Below are positions 8,692-16,118 of a stretch of 64,000 nt of DNA, piece by piece. Made by a program: the position numbers and the translations under genes. Every line of letters starts with the position of its first letter. The stretch's first letter is position 1. The notes under the pieces were generated by a model. The model saw only the letters and a program-made list of their open reading frames with translations, made no database searches and was not told the origin of the DNA. Source of the DNA: Anaeromicropila herbilytica (lineage in GTDB: Bacteria; Bacillota; Clostridia; Lachnospirales; Lachnospiraceae); contig NZ_AP024169.1 in the NCBI RefSeq assembly GCF_016591975.1, forward strand, positions 2,457,001-2,521,000. Direction: 5' to 3'.

Positions 8692-8845
8692 TAAAATCAC
8701 CTTTAATAATTAATATAATATAAGTGTATGTAATAAAAAGATATTCATGATATTAATAAGAATATTCATAAGATATTAATTCATGAATGAGCATAGATAG
8801 ACGCTGTAATCACACTCTCACTATTTATCATATCGATAACATGAT

Positions 8846-9205
8846 TTATTTTTCTCTTATATGCTCCAGTCCCATTTCTACAATCTCTCTTACGTGATTA
8901 TCTGTTAAGGAGTAGAATACAACTTTTCCTTCTTTTCTATTTTTAACTAAATTTGCTGATCTCAATGATTTCAGTTGATGTGATACAGCTGATTTAGTCA
9001 TATTTAATAATACTGCGATATCACATACGCACATTTCGCTTTCATCTAATGCCCACAAGATCTTTACTCTCGTGCTATCACCTAATACTTTAAAAAAGTC
9101 TGATAAATCATACAGCTCACTTTCTTCAGGCATAACCACTTTGACCTTTTCAACTATATCAGGATGAATAACGTCACAATCATAGTTAATATCCGTATCT
9201 TTCAT
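8846..9205 (-). CDS. ArsR/SmtB-family metal-responsive repressor (CadC/ZiaR-like)
   Basis: A 119-residue winged-helix repressor. DSTRVKILWALDE begins the DNA-binding domain, MCVCD is the alpha-3 Cys pair of metal sensors, and KSAVSHQLKSLRSANLV is the recognition helix. The C-terminal helix has D-N-H-V-x8-E-H, the alpha-5 zinc site of SmtB/ZiaR types, and there is an N-terminal Cys (DCDVIH). It thus has the ligands for sensing zinc, cadmium or lead. No metal pump gene is adjacent. A palindrome of the size expected for its operator sits at 10551-10574, in front of the methyltransferase operon, and could be its target. GAAGG lies upstream of the ATG. Confidence 0.88.
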   Translation of the reverse strand: MKDTDINYDCDVIHPDIVEKVKVVMPEESELYDLSDFFKVLGDSTRVKILWALDESEMCVCDIAVLLNMTKSAVSHQLKSLRSANLVKNRKEGKVVFYSLTDNHVREIVEMGLEHIREK

Positions 9206-9318
9206 TTATTTTTACCTTCTCTCTATAAATTGAATAACTATTTATCTTAATTCATAAAAGTATTTCCACCAAAGTCGCTATTGATTGTATAGAATTCTAT
9301 AAGTTCCAAACTATAATT

Positions 9319-9942
9319 CTATAGCTTTTTTAAACACAGAACTTTGGTATAATCAGCATGATTCATTCTGGATATTTTAAACCCAAATCTTTCAAAATAA
9401 CTTTTCATATCAAGCTTTAAAAATTGTTCAAACCCTTTTGGTTCTAATTTTCTTATAGGGAAAAACAGTGTTTTGTTTAACAAACTTTGTGGTTCCTCCC
9501 ATTCTATGATCAATAACTTGCCATCTGGCTTTAGAATACGTTTTGCTTCTAATAATATTTTTTCAGCAAGTTCCTCTGATATTTCATGCAATACCAAAGA
9601 TATTAGGATTACGTCAAATGTATTATCTTTGAATTTGGTTTCTGTAGCGTCCATATTATATAATTTAATATTATTTAGGCCTTGTATCTTAATTTTTTTA
9701 TCTGCAATCTGTAACATTTCTTTGGATATATCAATTCCTATAATTCTTGCATCGCTATTTTTACTTGCTACGGCGATTGCATTAGATGCTGTACCTGTGC
9801 ATATATCCAGTATCTTAGCATTTGGCTGATTGATATAACTATTTACTAAAGTTCGTGGACTACGATTTTTATTCCTAAAGTATATTACATCAAGTAAATC
9901 ATATATATTCGACATTCCCTTATACAATACGTAATTATTCAT
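9319..9942 (-). CDS. Class I SAM-dependent methyltransferase (UbiE/Methyltransf_11-like)
   Basis: A 207-residue Rossmann-fold methyltransferase. AKILDICTGTASNAIAVA is motif I (SAM binding), IIGIDISKEML is the acidic loop, NMDATETKF precedes motif II, and FDVILISLVLHEI with LKPDGKLLIIEWEE are motifs IV-V. AAGGAGG lies before the ATG. It follows the integral-membrane methyltransferase gene by 13 bases, so the two form an operon. The acceptor may be a lipid or small molecule given that partner. The promoter of this operon appears to be interrupted by a group II intron. Confidence 0.85.
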   Translation of the reverse strand: MNNYVLYKGMSNIYDLLDVIYFRNKNRSPRTLVNSYINQPNAKILDICTGTASNAIAVASKNSDARIIGIDISKEMLQIADKKIKIQGLNNIKLYNMDATETKFKDNTFDVILISLVLHEISEELAEKILLEAKRILKPDGKLLIIEWEEPQSLLNKTLFFPIRKLEPKGFEQFLKLDMKSYFERFGFKISRMNHADYTKVLCLKKL

Positions 9943-9955
9943 AAAACTTTCCTCC

Positions 9956-10534
9956 TTAAAAAAATAAAAAATATCTACTCACTTTGTTCTTATAAATAAG
10001 ATACTCATTTGTGAAAGTAGTCTCTAAAAATTTCTCTTCTTCTAGTATCTGTAAATGCATCATTATTAGTGTGAATATCGCAAATATGATTAGTACGATA
10101 TTACCAAATGCTAAACAGGCGCCTATGTAAGTCAAGTCGAAACCTAAAAAGGCGGGGTTCCTTGATATTCTATAGATTCCAGATGTAACCATCAATGTAT
10201 TATCATTCTCAGGGATACCTGCTCTCCAACTATCTCTCATAGTAACCATGGCTATGATGAAAATGAAAGTTCCTATACCAAATACTACTAATCCTAACGC
10301 TCGAAGTATCTGATTAGAGAAAAACGAAGTGTTAAGTAGTGTACTAGCTAATATAACTACTACAATAAAAGCACTTGAATATTTCAAAATGCTTTCAACT
10401 ATCACAGTTTTTGCCTCTTTCTTACCTTTACCTAATTGATTTGTTTTAATGCCTCTCATCTTTTGATTAATGAGTTTGAAAAAATATGCTAGATAAAATA
10501 GGAATACTTCTAGAAGTCCAATGCTTTGGATCAT
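9956..10534 (-). CDS. Isoprenylcysteine carboxyl methyltransferase-like membrane protein
   Basis: A 192-residue membrane protein of the ICMT/PEMT-type methyltransferase group. Four to five hydrophobic helices are visible, with the conserved catalytic core GIYRISRNPAFLGFDLTYIG followed by an EEEKFLETTFTNEYLIYKN stretch that forms the SAM site. Bacterial members methylate lipids or small hydrophobic substrates; which one is not known here. GGAGGG lies before the ATG at 10534. It is the first gene of a two-methyltransferase operon. Immediately upstream are a palindrome and a -10 box, then the end of a group II intron. Confidence 0.85.
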   Translation of the reverse strand: MIQSIGLLEVFLFYLAYFFKLINQKMRGIKTNQLGKGKKEAKTVIVESILKYSSAFIVVVILASTLLNTSFFSNQILRALGLVVFGIGTFIFIIAMVTMRDSWRAGIPENDNTLMVTSGIYRISRNPAFLGFDLTYIGACLAFGNIVLIIFAIFTLIMMHLQILEEEKFLETTFTNEYLIYKNKVSRYFLFF

Positions 10535-10550
10535 ATTATCCCTCCTTTTA

Positions 10551-10574
10551 ATAGTTGAATAGTTGTTTAACTAT
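10551..10574. promoter_or_regulatory. ArsR-type operator palindrome
   Basis: ATAGTTGAAT, then AGTT, then GTTTAACTAT: the arms match at 8 of 10 positions. Size and AT-rich character fit ArsR/SmtB operators, and an ArsR-family repressor is encoded in the same cluster. It covers the region just after the -10 box of the methyltransferase operon, where a repressor would block transcription. Confidence 0.55.
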
Positions 10575-10575
10575 T

Positions 10576-10581
10576 TTTATA
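10576..10581 (-). promoter_or_regulatory. -10 half of a split promoter
   Basis: TATAAA on the minus strand. Its matching -35, TTGACA, is at 12514-12509, on the far side of the group II intron. With 10584-12492 removed the spacer is 18 bases. Confidence 0.6.
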
Positions 10582-10583
10582 TT

Positions 10584-12492
10584 GTGTGTCCAGCGAAGCT
10601 GGACCACACTAGCCGGTGTAAGTCCGGTCACGGTAATCGCCAGTGAGCCGTGTAGCCAAACTCGGTGCGTTGCAGTAATGCAGGGTGCTAAGCGAGTGGG
10701 TAAAGTAACTTCGTAAGAAGTGCGAGCAATCATGCAGACCGCAACATTAAGTGAATTCTGCCGTATCGTTAAAAAAGGTCTCTGAAAAGAGAACAAAGGG
10801 AAGTCGAGCCTCGGGTATATGGGCGAAGACCATGGAAAGTGGGAAGATACTGGGATGCACCACTGAGGAATCCCTCGGTATAGAGGAAACGGTATGTATG
10901 AAAAGTGTGGTTCGGAACTGGAGAGACCCTACCTGTCACCAAAAGGTAAAAAAATGATGCGTATAAGCGAAAGTGAAATCGTAATCATGGCAGGAGGGAG
11001 TCGGAGGGGTTTATAGTACCGAAAATGATAATGAAACAAAACATTATTTAGGAAAGGAACCCTACTTCATTCAAGTTTGCAGAGAGGGTAAGTGTGAGGG
11101 AATGTCATGACGACTAACAACTCCAAAGAAAAAGTACGACAACTTCAAAACAAACTATATCTAACAGCCAAGAAATGCAGTAGCAGAAGATTTCATGCAC
11201 TTTATGACAAAGTATATCGAGAAGATGTATTATTGGAAGCATGGAAAAGAGTAAAAGCAAACCAAGGTTCTAGTGGAATTGATGGTATCAGTATAGAGGA
11301 TATAGGAAATATAGGGGTAGAAAAATATCTGAATGAGATTCAGATAGAACTGATACAAGGAATCTATCATCCAAGCCCAGTTAAAATGGTTATGATACCA
11401 AAAGCAGATGGAAGCCAACGACCACTTGGAATACCAACAATCAAAGATAGAATTGTACAGATGGCTACGAAAATAGCAATAGAGCCCGTATTCGAAGCGG
11501 ACTTTCAGGACTGTTCCTACGGATTCAGACCGAAACGTAGTGCAAAGCAGGCGCTTGAAGTAGTAAGAAAGGCATGTAATAACAAAGGTTATTATGTTGT
11601 GGATGCCGATATTGAAAAGTTCTTTGATAATGTCAATCAAGATAAATTGATGAAACTGGTGGAACAGAGAATATCAGACAGACGAATACTAAAGCTGATT
11701 AAACAATGGTTGAAAGCGGGAGTGTTGTATGGAAACATACTGGAAATCAGCGAACTCGGCACAAGTCAAGGCTCGGTCATTTCACCGCTTTTAGCAAACA
11801 TCTATCTAAATACACTAGACCGCTTATGGGAAAAGTATGGACTTACCCATGGGAAACTCGTAAGATACGCAGACGACACAGTAATCATCTGTAAAAACAA
11901 GAAAAGTGCAAACCATGCGCTAACACTGTTACAGTATATCATGGGAAAATTGGATTTAAAGTTACACCCAATAAAAACGAAAGTTGTTTGTATGTGGGAT
12001 GGTAAAGAGGGATTTGATTTCCTTGGACTACACCATAGAAGAATGATATCGGAAACAAGAAGTGGTGGAACATTTAATGAAACATTCCAGTACCCAAGTA
12101 GGAAAGCCATGAAAAAGATGAAATCAGTCATAAAGTCAAATATTAATAGCAGAAGTCTACTGGTAGTAAACGAGGAAGATTTGATAAAAGCAATGAATCT
12201 TAAAATCATTGGATGGAGGAACTACTATCAGACTAAAACAGATGGCAAGTGGATGCAGGCACTGGACTGGTACATCATTTGTACTTTTACAAGATGGTAC
12301 AACAAGAAACATCAGAAACGGAGTTATTTGTCACAGGTGGGAAAAGTCAGAACTATCATATACGATAAAGGGTTGCGAAAAATGTCTGTATGACGTAATG
12401 CTGTAGAAAGAAGAATGTCGGAAAGCCGTATGAAGGAGAACTTCACGTACGGTTTGATAAGGGGCGGGTGAAAATTCACCCGCCTACTTTAC
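10584..12492 (+). mobile_element. Group II intron (endonuclease-less type)
   Basis: A self-splicing retroelement of about 1.9 kb. The 5' end GTGTGTCCAGC fits the GUGYG rule, and AGCCGGTGTAAGTCCGG is the usual early domain I sequence. The maturase gene lies in domain IV. Domain V is visible at about 12424-12455 (GCCGTA ... TACGGT) and domain VI at about 12461-12487 (GGGCGGGTGAAAATTCACCC), ending near TTTAC. The ends are exact to a few bases. The element lies antisense to the methyltransferase operon, between its -35 and -10 boxes. A hairpin-like palindrome with a T run stands just 5' of the insertion, as seen for introns that target terminator stems. Confidence 0.9.
11107..12393 (+). CDS. ltrA: Group II intron reverse transcriptase/maturase
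   Basis: A 428-residue intron-encoded protein that helps the intron RNA splice and copies it into DNA at new sites. Reverse-transcriptase blocks run from about residue 45 to 320: GSSGIDGISIEDI, IPKADGSQRPLGIPT, YGFRPKRSAKQAL, VDADIEKFFDNV, GTSQGSVISPLLANIYL and the catalytic RYADDTVIIC near residue 253. The maturase X domain follows (NLKIIGWRNYYQ and ALDWYIICTFTRWY). There is no HNH endonuclease domain, and all catalytic residues are present, so the protein looks functional. The gene sits in domain IV of the surrounding intron. Confidence 0.96.
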   Translation: MTTNNSKEKVRQLQNKLYLTAKKCSSRRFHALYDKVYREDVLLEAWKRVKANQGSSGIDGISIEDIGNIGVEKYLNEIQIELIQGIYHPSPVKMVMIPKADGSQRPLGIPTIKDRIVQMATKIAIEPVFEADFQDCSYGFRPKRSAKQALEVVRKACNNKGYYVVDADIEKFFDNVNQDKLMKLVEQRISDRRILKLIKQWLKAGVLYGNILEISELGTSQGSVISPLLANIYLNTLDRLWEKYGLTHGKLVRYADDTVIICKNKKSANHALTLLQYIMGKLDLKLHPIKTKVVCMWDGKEGFDFLGLHHRRMISETRSGGTFNETFQYPSRKAMKKMKSVIKSNINSRSLLVVNEEDLIKAMNLKIIGWRNYYQTKTDGKWMQALDWYIICTFTRWYNKKHQKRSYLSQVGKVRTIIYDKGLRKMSV

Positions 12493-12508
12493 CAAAGTGA
12501 CTTAATAT

Positions 12509-12514
12509 TGTCAA
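12509..12514 (-). promoter_or_regulatory. -35 half of a split promoter
   Basis: A perfect TTGACA on the minus strand, 16 bases beyond the 3' end of the group II intron. It pairs with the -10 box at 10581-10576 only if the intron is removed. Confidence 0.55.
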
Positions 12515-12717
12515 GAAGAATATTCCAATATCAGTTATTGCTTTTAATTTATAGGAACTTCAAGCAATTTTTATAAATTAAAGGTTCTATAATAAATGTT
12601 GGGGTGTGTTAAAAACACTTCCAACATTTTTGTTTTTATATTAAAATACATCTATATAAAGCCTCTTAACATGCAAACCGACCAAAGTAAACATTTTAAA
12701 GGAGGTATTTTATATAG

Positions 12718-13893
12718 ATGCAATCTAATTGTAACAAAAATCTTTTAAATTTAGAAGGTGTAAAATTAAAAAGTGTGCAACACACACTAGAGGGGATTAT
12801 TATCAAGATTGAAACCAATCCCAAACCTCAAAATTGCCCTTGTTGTGGAGCTGAAACTTCTAAAATACACGATTATCGTTGGCAGAAAATTAAAGACTTA
12901 CCTTTTCAGTTATCAAATGCTTATTTAATGTTGAGGAAACGAAGATATGTGTGTTCCTGTGGCAAACGTTTTTATGAGAAATATAGCTTTATCGCTAAAT
13001 ATCAGCAACGTACAACACGACTATCCTATAAGATTGTTGAATTGCTTCGTTCAACCAACAGTATTAAATATGTTGCTTCACAAACTAATGTCTCTACGAA
13101 TACTGTAACACGTATTCTTGACACACTCTCGTATGATAAACCACCTATTCCTCAATGTATTTCAATTGATGAATTTAAAGGGAATGCTGGTAATTCCAAA
13201 TATCAATGTATTCTGGTAGATGCAAAGAAAAAATGTATTCTTGATGTTTTACCGGATCGTACTCAGTCTCATCTTATTGATTATTTTAAATCTTGCAGTC
13301 GGGACGAAAGGTATCGTGTTAAATTTTTTATTTCTGATATGTGGCAACCTTATATTGATCTTGCCAAAACATTCTTTCCTAATGCTACAATCATCGTAGA
13401 TAAATATCATTACATCCGTCAGGTTTCTTGGGCAATTGAAAGTGTTCGTAAACGTTTACAAGCATCCATGACACCAACTCTTAGAAAGTACTATAAACGA
13501 AGTAGAAAACTTATACTGACTCGATATTCTAAATTAAAAGACGAAAACAAAAAAGCCTGTGATTTAATGCTACTATACAGTGATGATTTACGACTAGCTC
13601 ACAAGTTAAAAGAATGGTTCTATGAAATATGTCAGAGTAACAGCTATACATATCAAAGAACTGAATTTTGGGAATGGGTAAAGAATGCTGAAAGTTCTGG
13701 ATTACACGAATTTGAAGCTTGTGCAAAAACATATAGACGTTGGTCTGAGTATATACTTAATGCTTTTAAGTATGGATATACAAATGGGCCTACGGAAGGA
13801 TTTAATAATAAAATCAAAGTACTAAAAAGAAGTTCTTATGGTGTACGTAATTTTGAAAGATTTCGTACACGTATCATTCACAGTTCTATGTAA
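12718..13893 (+). CDS. ISL3-family transposase
   Basis: A 391-residue DDE transposase of the ISL3 family that moves the surrounding element. The N-terminal zinc ribbon is visible (CPCCGAE at residues 40-46 and VCSCGKRF near 78), followed by a helix-turn-helix (IKYVASQTNVSTNTVTRIL). The catalytic domain shows ISIDEFKG (first Asp), FPNATIIVDKYHYIRQV (second Asp) and the end motif NGPTEGFNNKIKVLKR (Glu). All three acidic residues are present and the length is typical, so it may be active. GGAGG is 12 bases before the ATG, a little far. Confidence 0.95.
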   Translation: MQSNCNKNLLNLEGVKLKSVQHTLEGIIIKIETNPKPQNCPCCGAETSKIHDYRWQKIKDLPFQLSNAYLMLRKRRYVCSCGKRFYEKYSFIAKYQQRTTRLSYKIVELLRSTNSIKYVASQTNVSTNTVTRILDTLSYDKPPIPQCISIDEFKGNAGNSKYQCILVDAKKKCILDVLPDRTQSHLIDYFKSCSRDERYRVKFFISDMWQPYIDLAKTFFPNATIIVDKYHYIRQVSWAIESVRKRLQASMTPTLRKYYKRSRKLILTRYSKLKDENKKACDLMLLYSDDLRLAHKLKEWFYEICQSNSYTYQRTEFWEWVKNAESSGLHEFEACAKTYRRWSEYILNAFKYGYTNGPTEGFNNKIKVLKRSSYGVRNFERFRTRIIHSSM

Positions 13894-13935
13894 AAAAATG
13901 GTCGGTTTTCAAGAGGCTTATTTGTCATGCAAAAA

Positions 13936-13953
13936 AACATCTATTATAGAACC
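13936..13953. repeat. Internal extra copy of the IS terminal repeat
   Basis: The reverse complement is GGTTCTATAATAGATGTT, matching the left IS end at 17 of 18 bases. It lies 77 bases inside the right end that carries the target duplication, so the element has two alternative right ends. Confidence 0.75.
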
Positions 13954-14035
13954 TAGTCATAAAAATAGCTCTATTGTCAATGTTAGTGCGGGTGCAATGC
14001 ACCTCGCACCCCAACACTTGACAAAGAGCCAAATT

Positions 14036-14068
14036 AAAAAGGCTAGGAACTATTATTCCCAACCTTTT
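14036..14068 (-). terminator. Terminator of the AviRa-like gene
   Basis: On the minus strand AAAAGGTTGGGAA pairs imperfectly with TTCCTAGCCTTTTT. It lies downstream of the gene ending at 14195 and directly beside the IS insertion. Confidence 0.55.
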
Positions 14069-14096
14069 ATCATATTTTATCGTATATTAATATAGT

Positions 14097-14199
14097 TTAT
14101 TTCGTTCCAAATGATATAAACATTGGTGGTAAAGTAAGCGCCATTAAATTATCTCCCACTGCTCTCACATAATCAAAATTAATTATTAGATCTCCTACT
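14097..14199 (-). pseudogene. Possible C-terminal gene remnant
   Basis: An open minus-strand frame with no start, overlapping the stop of the AviRa-like gene, encodes DLIINFDYVRAVGDNLMALT then LPPMFISFGTK. It looks protein-like, but I do not recognise it. It may be the tail of a deleted gene. Confidence 0.25.
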
Positions 14200-14899
14200 T
14201 TAACTTATAGATCTCAAACTTTCTCTTACCAATCGATTGTTTTTCTAGTCTTTGATAGATGTCGGTGTCGGTTTGTATCTTTTGCTTTTTATCCATACAA
14301 ACACAAATAATTGTTTCTGGACTGCATACTTTAGATATGGCATCCATCATTTGATTAATATCACTATTGCCGTCACCCCATTCTACTAGATTTCCATAAG
14401 GTACATCAGTGATTATTATATCAGGAATGAAGGGAAGGTCAGAAAGCTCAAGTATATTCTGATGGAATATACTTGTATTTATCTCTTTAGATAATAGTTT
14501 CTCTATCCTGTCAATGCTTTGTAATGCTTGACTGTGAGAATCTTTCTTGTATGTATCATAAAGTGTAGTTAATTCATCTCTTCGTTTTTGGATACCAGTC
14601 GTTGTTAAAAGGCTTAGATTATCTTTCGCCAATTTAATACTACCTGAATCGATATCGCTTCCATATAGTCTTGATATGGTATTACCTTTTAATAATCCTA
14701 ATATTGTTAACATATAGGCTCCGCCACAACAACAATCGTAAAGTGATATATCTGTTTTCTTATTGGAATATTGTAGACATCGTTCATATATTTCTAAGGT
14801 TAGTCTTACAGGAAAAGTAGGTGCTCCACCTACATGATATAGGACTCTTCCACTTGCAAAATCTTCATAATTATCGTTTGGTGTAAACTTATATTCCAT
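14195..14899 (-). CDS. AviRa-like 23S rRNA methyltransferase
   Basis: A 234-residue SAM methyltransferase. The N-terminal FASGRVLYHVGGAPTFPVRL matches the family of AviRa, which methylates a guanine of 23S rRNA and gives avilamycin resistance in Streptomyces. YDCCCGGAYMLTILG is the SAM motif I, LYGSDIDSGSIKLAKDN the acidic motif, and ITDVPYGNLVEW the catalytic N/D-P-P-Y-type motif. The middle has an extra helical insert (about residues 100-140). AGGAG is seven bases before the ATG at 14899. Resistance is not implied: many anaerobes carry such genes, and the modified base is not known here. Confidence 0.85.
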   Translation of the reverse strand: MEYKFTPNDNYEDFASGRVLYHVGGAPTFPVRLTLEIYERCLQYSNKKTDISLYDCCCGGAYMLTILGLLKGNTISRLYGSDIDSGSIKLAKDNLSLLTTTGIQKRRDELTTLYDTYKKDSHSQALQSIDRIEKLLSKEINTSIFHQNILELSDLPFIPDIIITDVPYGNLVEWGDGNSDINQMMDAISKVCSPETIICVCMDKKQKIQTDTDIYQRLEKQSIGKRKFEIYKLK

Positions 14900-14984
14900 G
14901 TTTTATCTCCTAAATAATGATATCTTTGATTTATTAAAGTATAGTTTGATGCATTACGATTGTATCATAAACTTATAGTTGTTT

Positions 14985-15155
14985 CTATGGGGTGATACAT
15001 AAATATTCAAAAGTGAAACATCCAGTCAAGATAAAAAGAGGCATTGCTTTATAGCTCCATTGATGTCCACATTGTTGACATTGGATATATTTCTTATCCT
15101 CTGATACTTCCTTATTCCATTCATAATTACCACAATTCGGGCATATTCCAATCAT
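14985..15155 (-). pseudogene. Truncated zinc-ribbon/P-loop kinase gene
   Basis: ATG at 15155 (GGAG eight bases upstream) starts a zinc ribbon, MIGICPNCGNYEWNKEVSED ... IQCQQCGHQW, and then MPLFILTGC, where related proteins continue into the Walker A loop SGVGKTT. Here the frame instead runs into FTFEYLCITP and a stop at 14985, so the whole kinase domain is missing. The 56-residue product may still fold as a zinc ribbon, but the enzyme is lost. The break is a deletion, since no kinase sequence follows in any frame. Confidence 0.7.
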
Positions 15156-15239
15156 GAGAGTTTCTCCATTTCATCATATTTTTATAAAAAGGGTTGGTAA
15201 TCTTTCTATGTATTTTATATAATCTTTGCATGGATATTT

Positions 15240-16075
15240 CTATACTTCTAAATATTGATATCTTTGTTTCATTGCCTCATAAAACATTACGGTTGCTGCA
15301 CATCCTACGTTAAACGATGACGCATAGGAGGTTTCAACCATCGGAATGGTTGTTAAAATGTCACAAGAATCTTTAAATGTATTACATAAACCATCTGTTT
15401 CATTACCAATCATGAATAAGATTGGTAATGAAACAGATCTAGATTAAAGATAGGATGCTCTTTATGTGCGGTAGTTCCAATAGTTTGAAATGTTGGATAG
15501 CGCTTTTTCATATCCGCAATAAAATCTAATATTTTCCCATTTTCAGGAACTCTAACAACTTGCATATTGAAGAATGAGCCCATAGATGAAACTACCACAT
15601 CAGGATCATATAAATCTACTGCATGTCCTGTTATAATAAGACACTCCACTCCAAGCGCATCGCAAGAACGGATGATTGTTCCTAGATTTCCTTTATTGGA
15701 AGCTCTATCAAATAATGCTATTATAGGATTTTTTGAAAAGGTTAAAGCGTTTAAGTCATCATCTCGCATTCGGATAATTGCCATTATTTCTGAGGTATCT
15801 TCTTTACCACTAAGTTCTTTCATTAGATCTTCATCTAGTTCATAGTTAAGTTCGGTTGGGGTATTACTAATAATTCCTTTCGCCCAGTCAGATAGATTTT
15901 TCTTATTAGTGTAAAGAAAAGAACTAATCTTCCAACCATTTTTGATTGCCTCATTGATATTACGAACTCCTTCAACAAGAAATTCTTGATATTTATAACG
16001 TTTATTTCTATTGGTTTTTAACACTTCAAATTTCTGATATGTAGCATTTCTAGTCAATACTTTCTCTGTTCTCAT
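15240..16075 (-). pseudogene. TrmH/SpoU-family RNA 2'-O-methyltransferase, frameshifted
   Basis: The first 221 codons give the N-terminal substrate-binding part (KYQEFLVEGVRNINEAIKNG) and most of the SPOUT domain (IALFDRASNKGNLGTIIRSC, VVSSMGSFFNMQVVRV), and then stop at 15410. The missing C-terminal knot follows in another frame from 15413: MIGNETDGLCNTF, TIPMVETSYASSFNVGCAAT, VMFYEAMKQRYQYLEV, ending at 15240. With the frame joined the protein would be about 278 residues, normal for the family. The lesion coincides with a perfect 19-bp inverted repeat. The truncated product lacks the SAM-binding knot and should be inactive. Confidence 0.88.
15393..15438. repeat. Perfect 19-bp inverted repeat with 8-base loop, inside the broken TrmH gene
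   Basis: ATCTGTTTCATTACCAATC (15393-15411), loop ATGAATAA, then GATTGGTAATGAAACAGAT (15420-15438). One arm encodes the conserved IGNETD motif in its proper frame; the other arm replaces the residues that should precede it and is out of frame. Confidence 0.92.
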
Positions 16076-16118
16076 AATGTTTACCTTTCGTTAGTGCCTT
16101 TTTTGTGTAGTTATGATG

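Larger units (their letters stand above)
12583..14030 (+). mobile_element. ISL3-family insertion sequence with 8-bp target duplication
   Basis: A 1448-bp element bounded by GGTTCTATAATAAATGTTGG at the left and, as the reverse complement of the right end, GGCTCTTTGTCAAGTGTTGG. AAATTAAA flanks it directly on both sides (12575-12582 and 14031-14038), as expected for the 8-bp duplications of ISL3 elements. Both ends carry hairpins next to the terminal repeats. Unusually, a second right-end repeat closely matching the left end lies inside, at 13936-13953. The transposase is intact. It inserted a few bases from the terminator of the next gene. Confidence 0.85.

Noticed and set aside
10548..10957. 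Two open frames on opposite strands before the maturase gene
   Set aside because: They lie inside the structured 5' RNA domains of the group II intron and have no family signature or ribosome site.
11230..12209. Long minus-strand frames opposite the maturase
   Set aside because: Shadows of the reverse-transcriptase gene; hydrophobic and without start signals.
14195..14899. Avilamycin/orthosomycin resistance
   Set aside because: AviRa-like sequence alone does not establish the modified base or any resistance.
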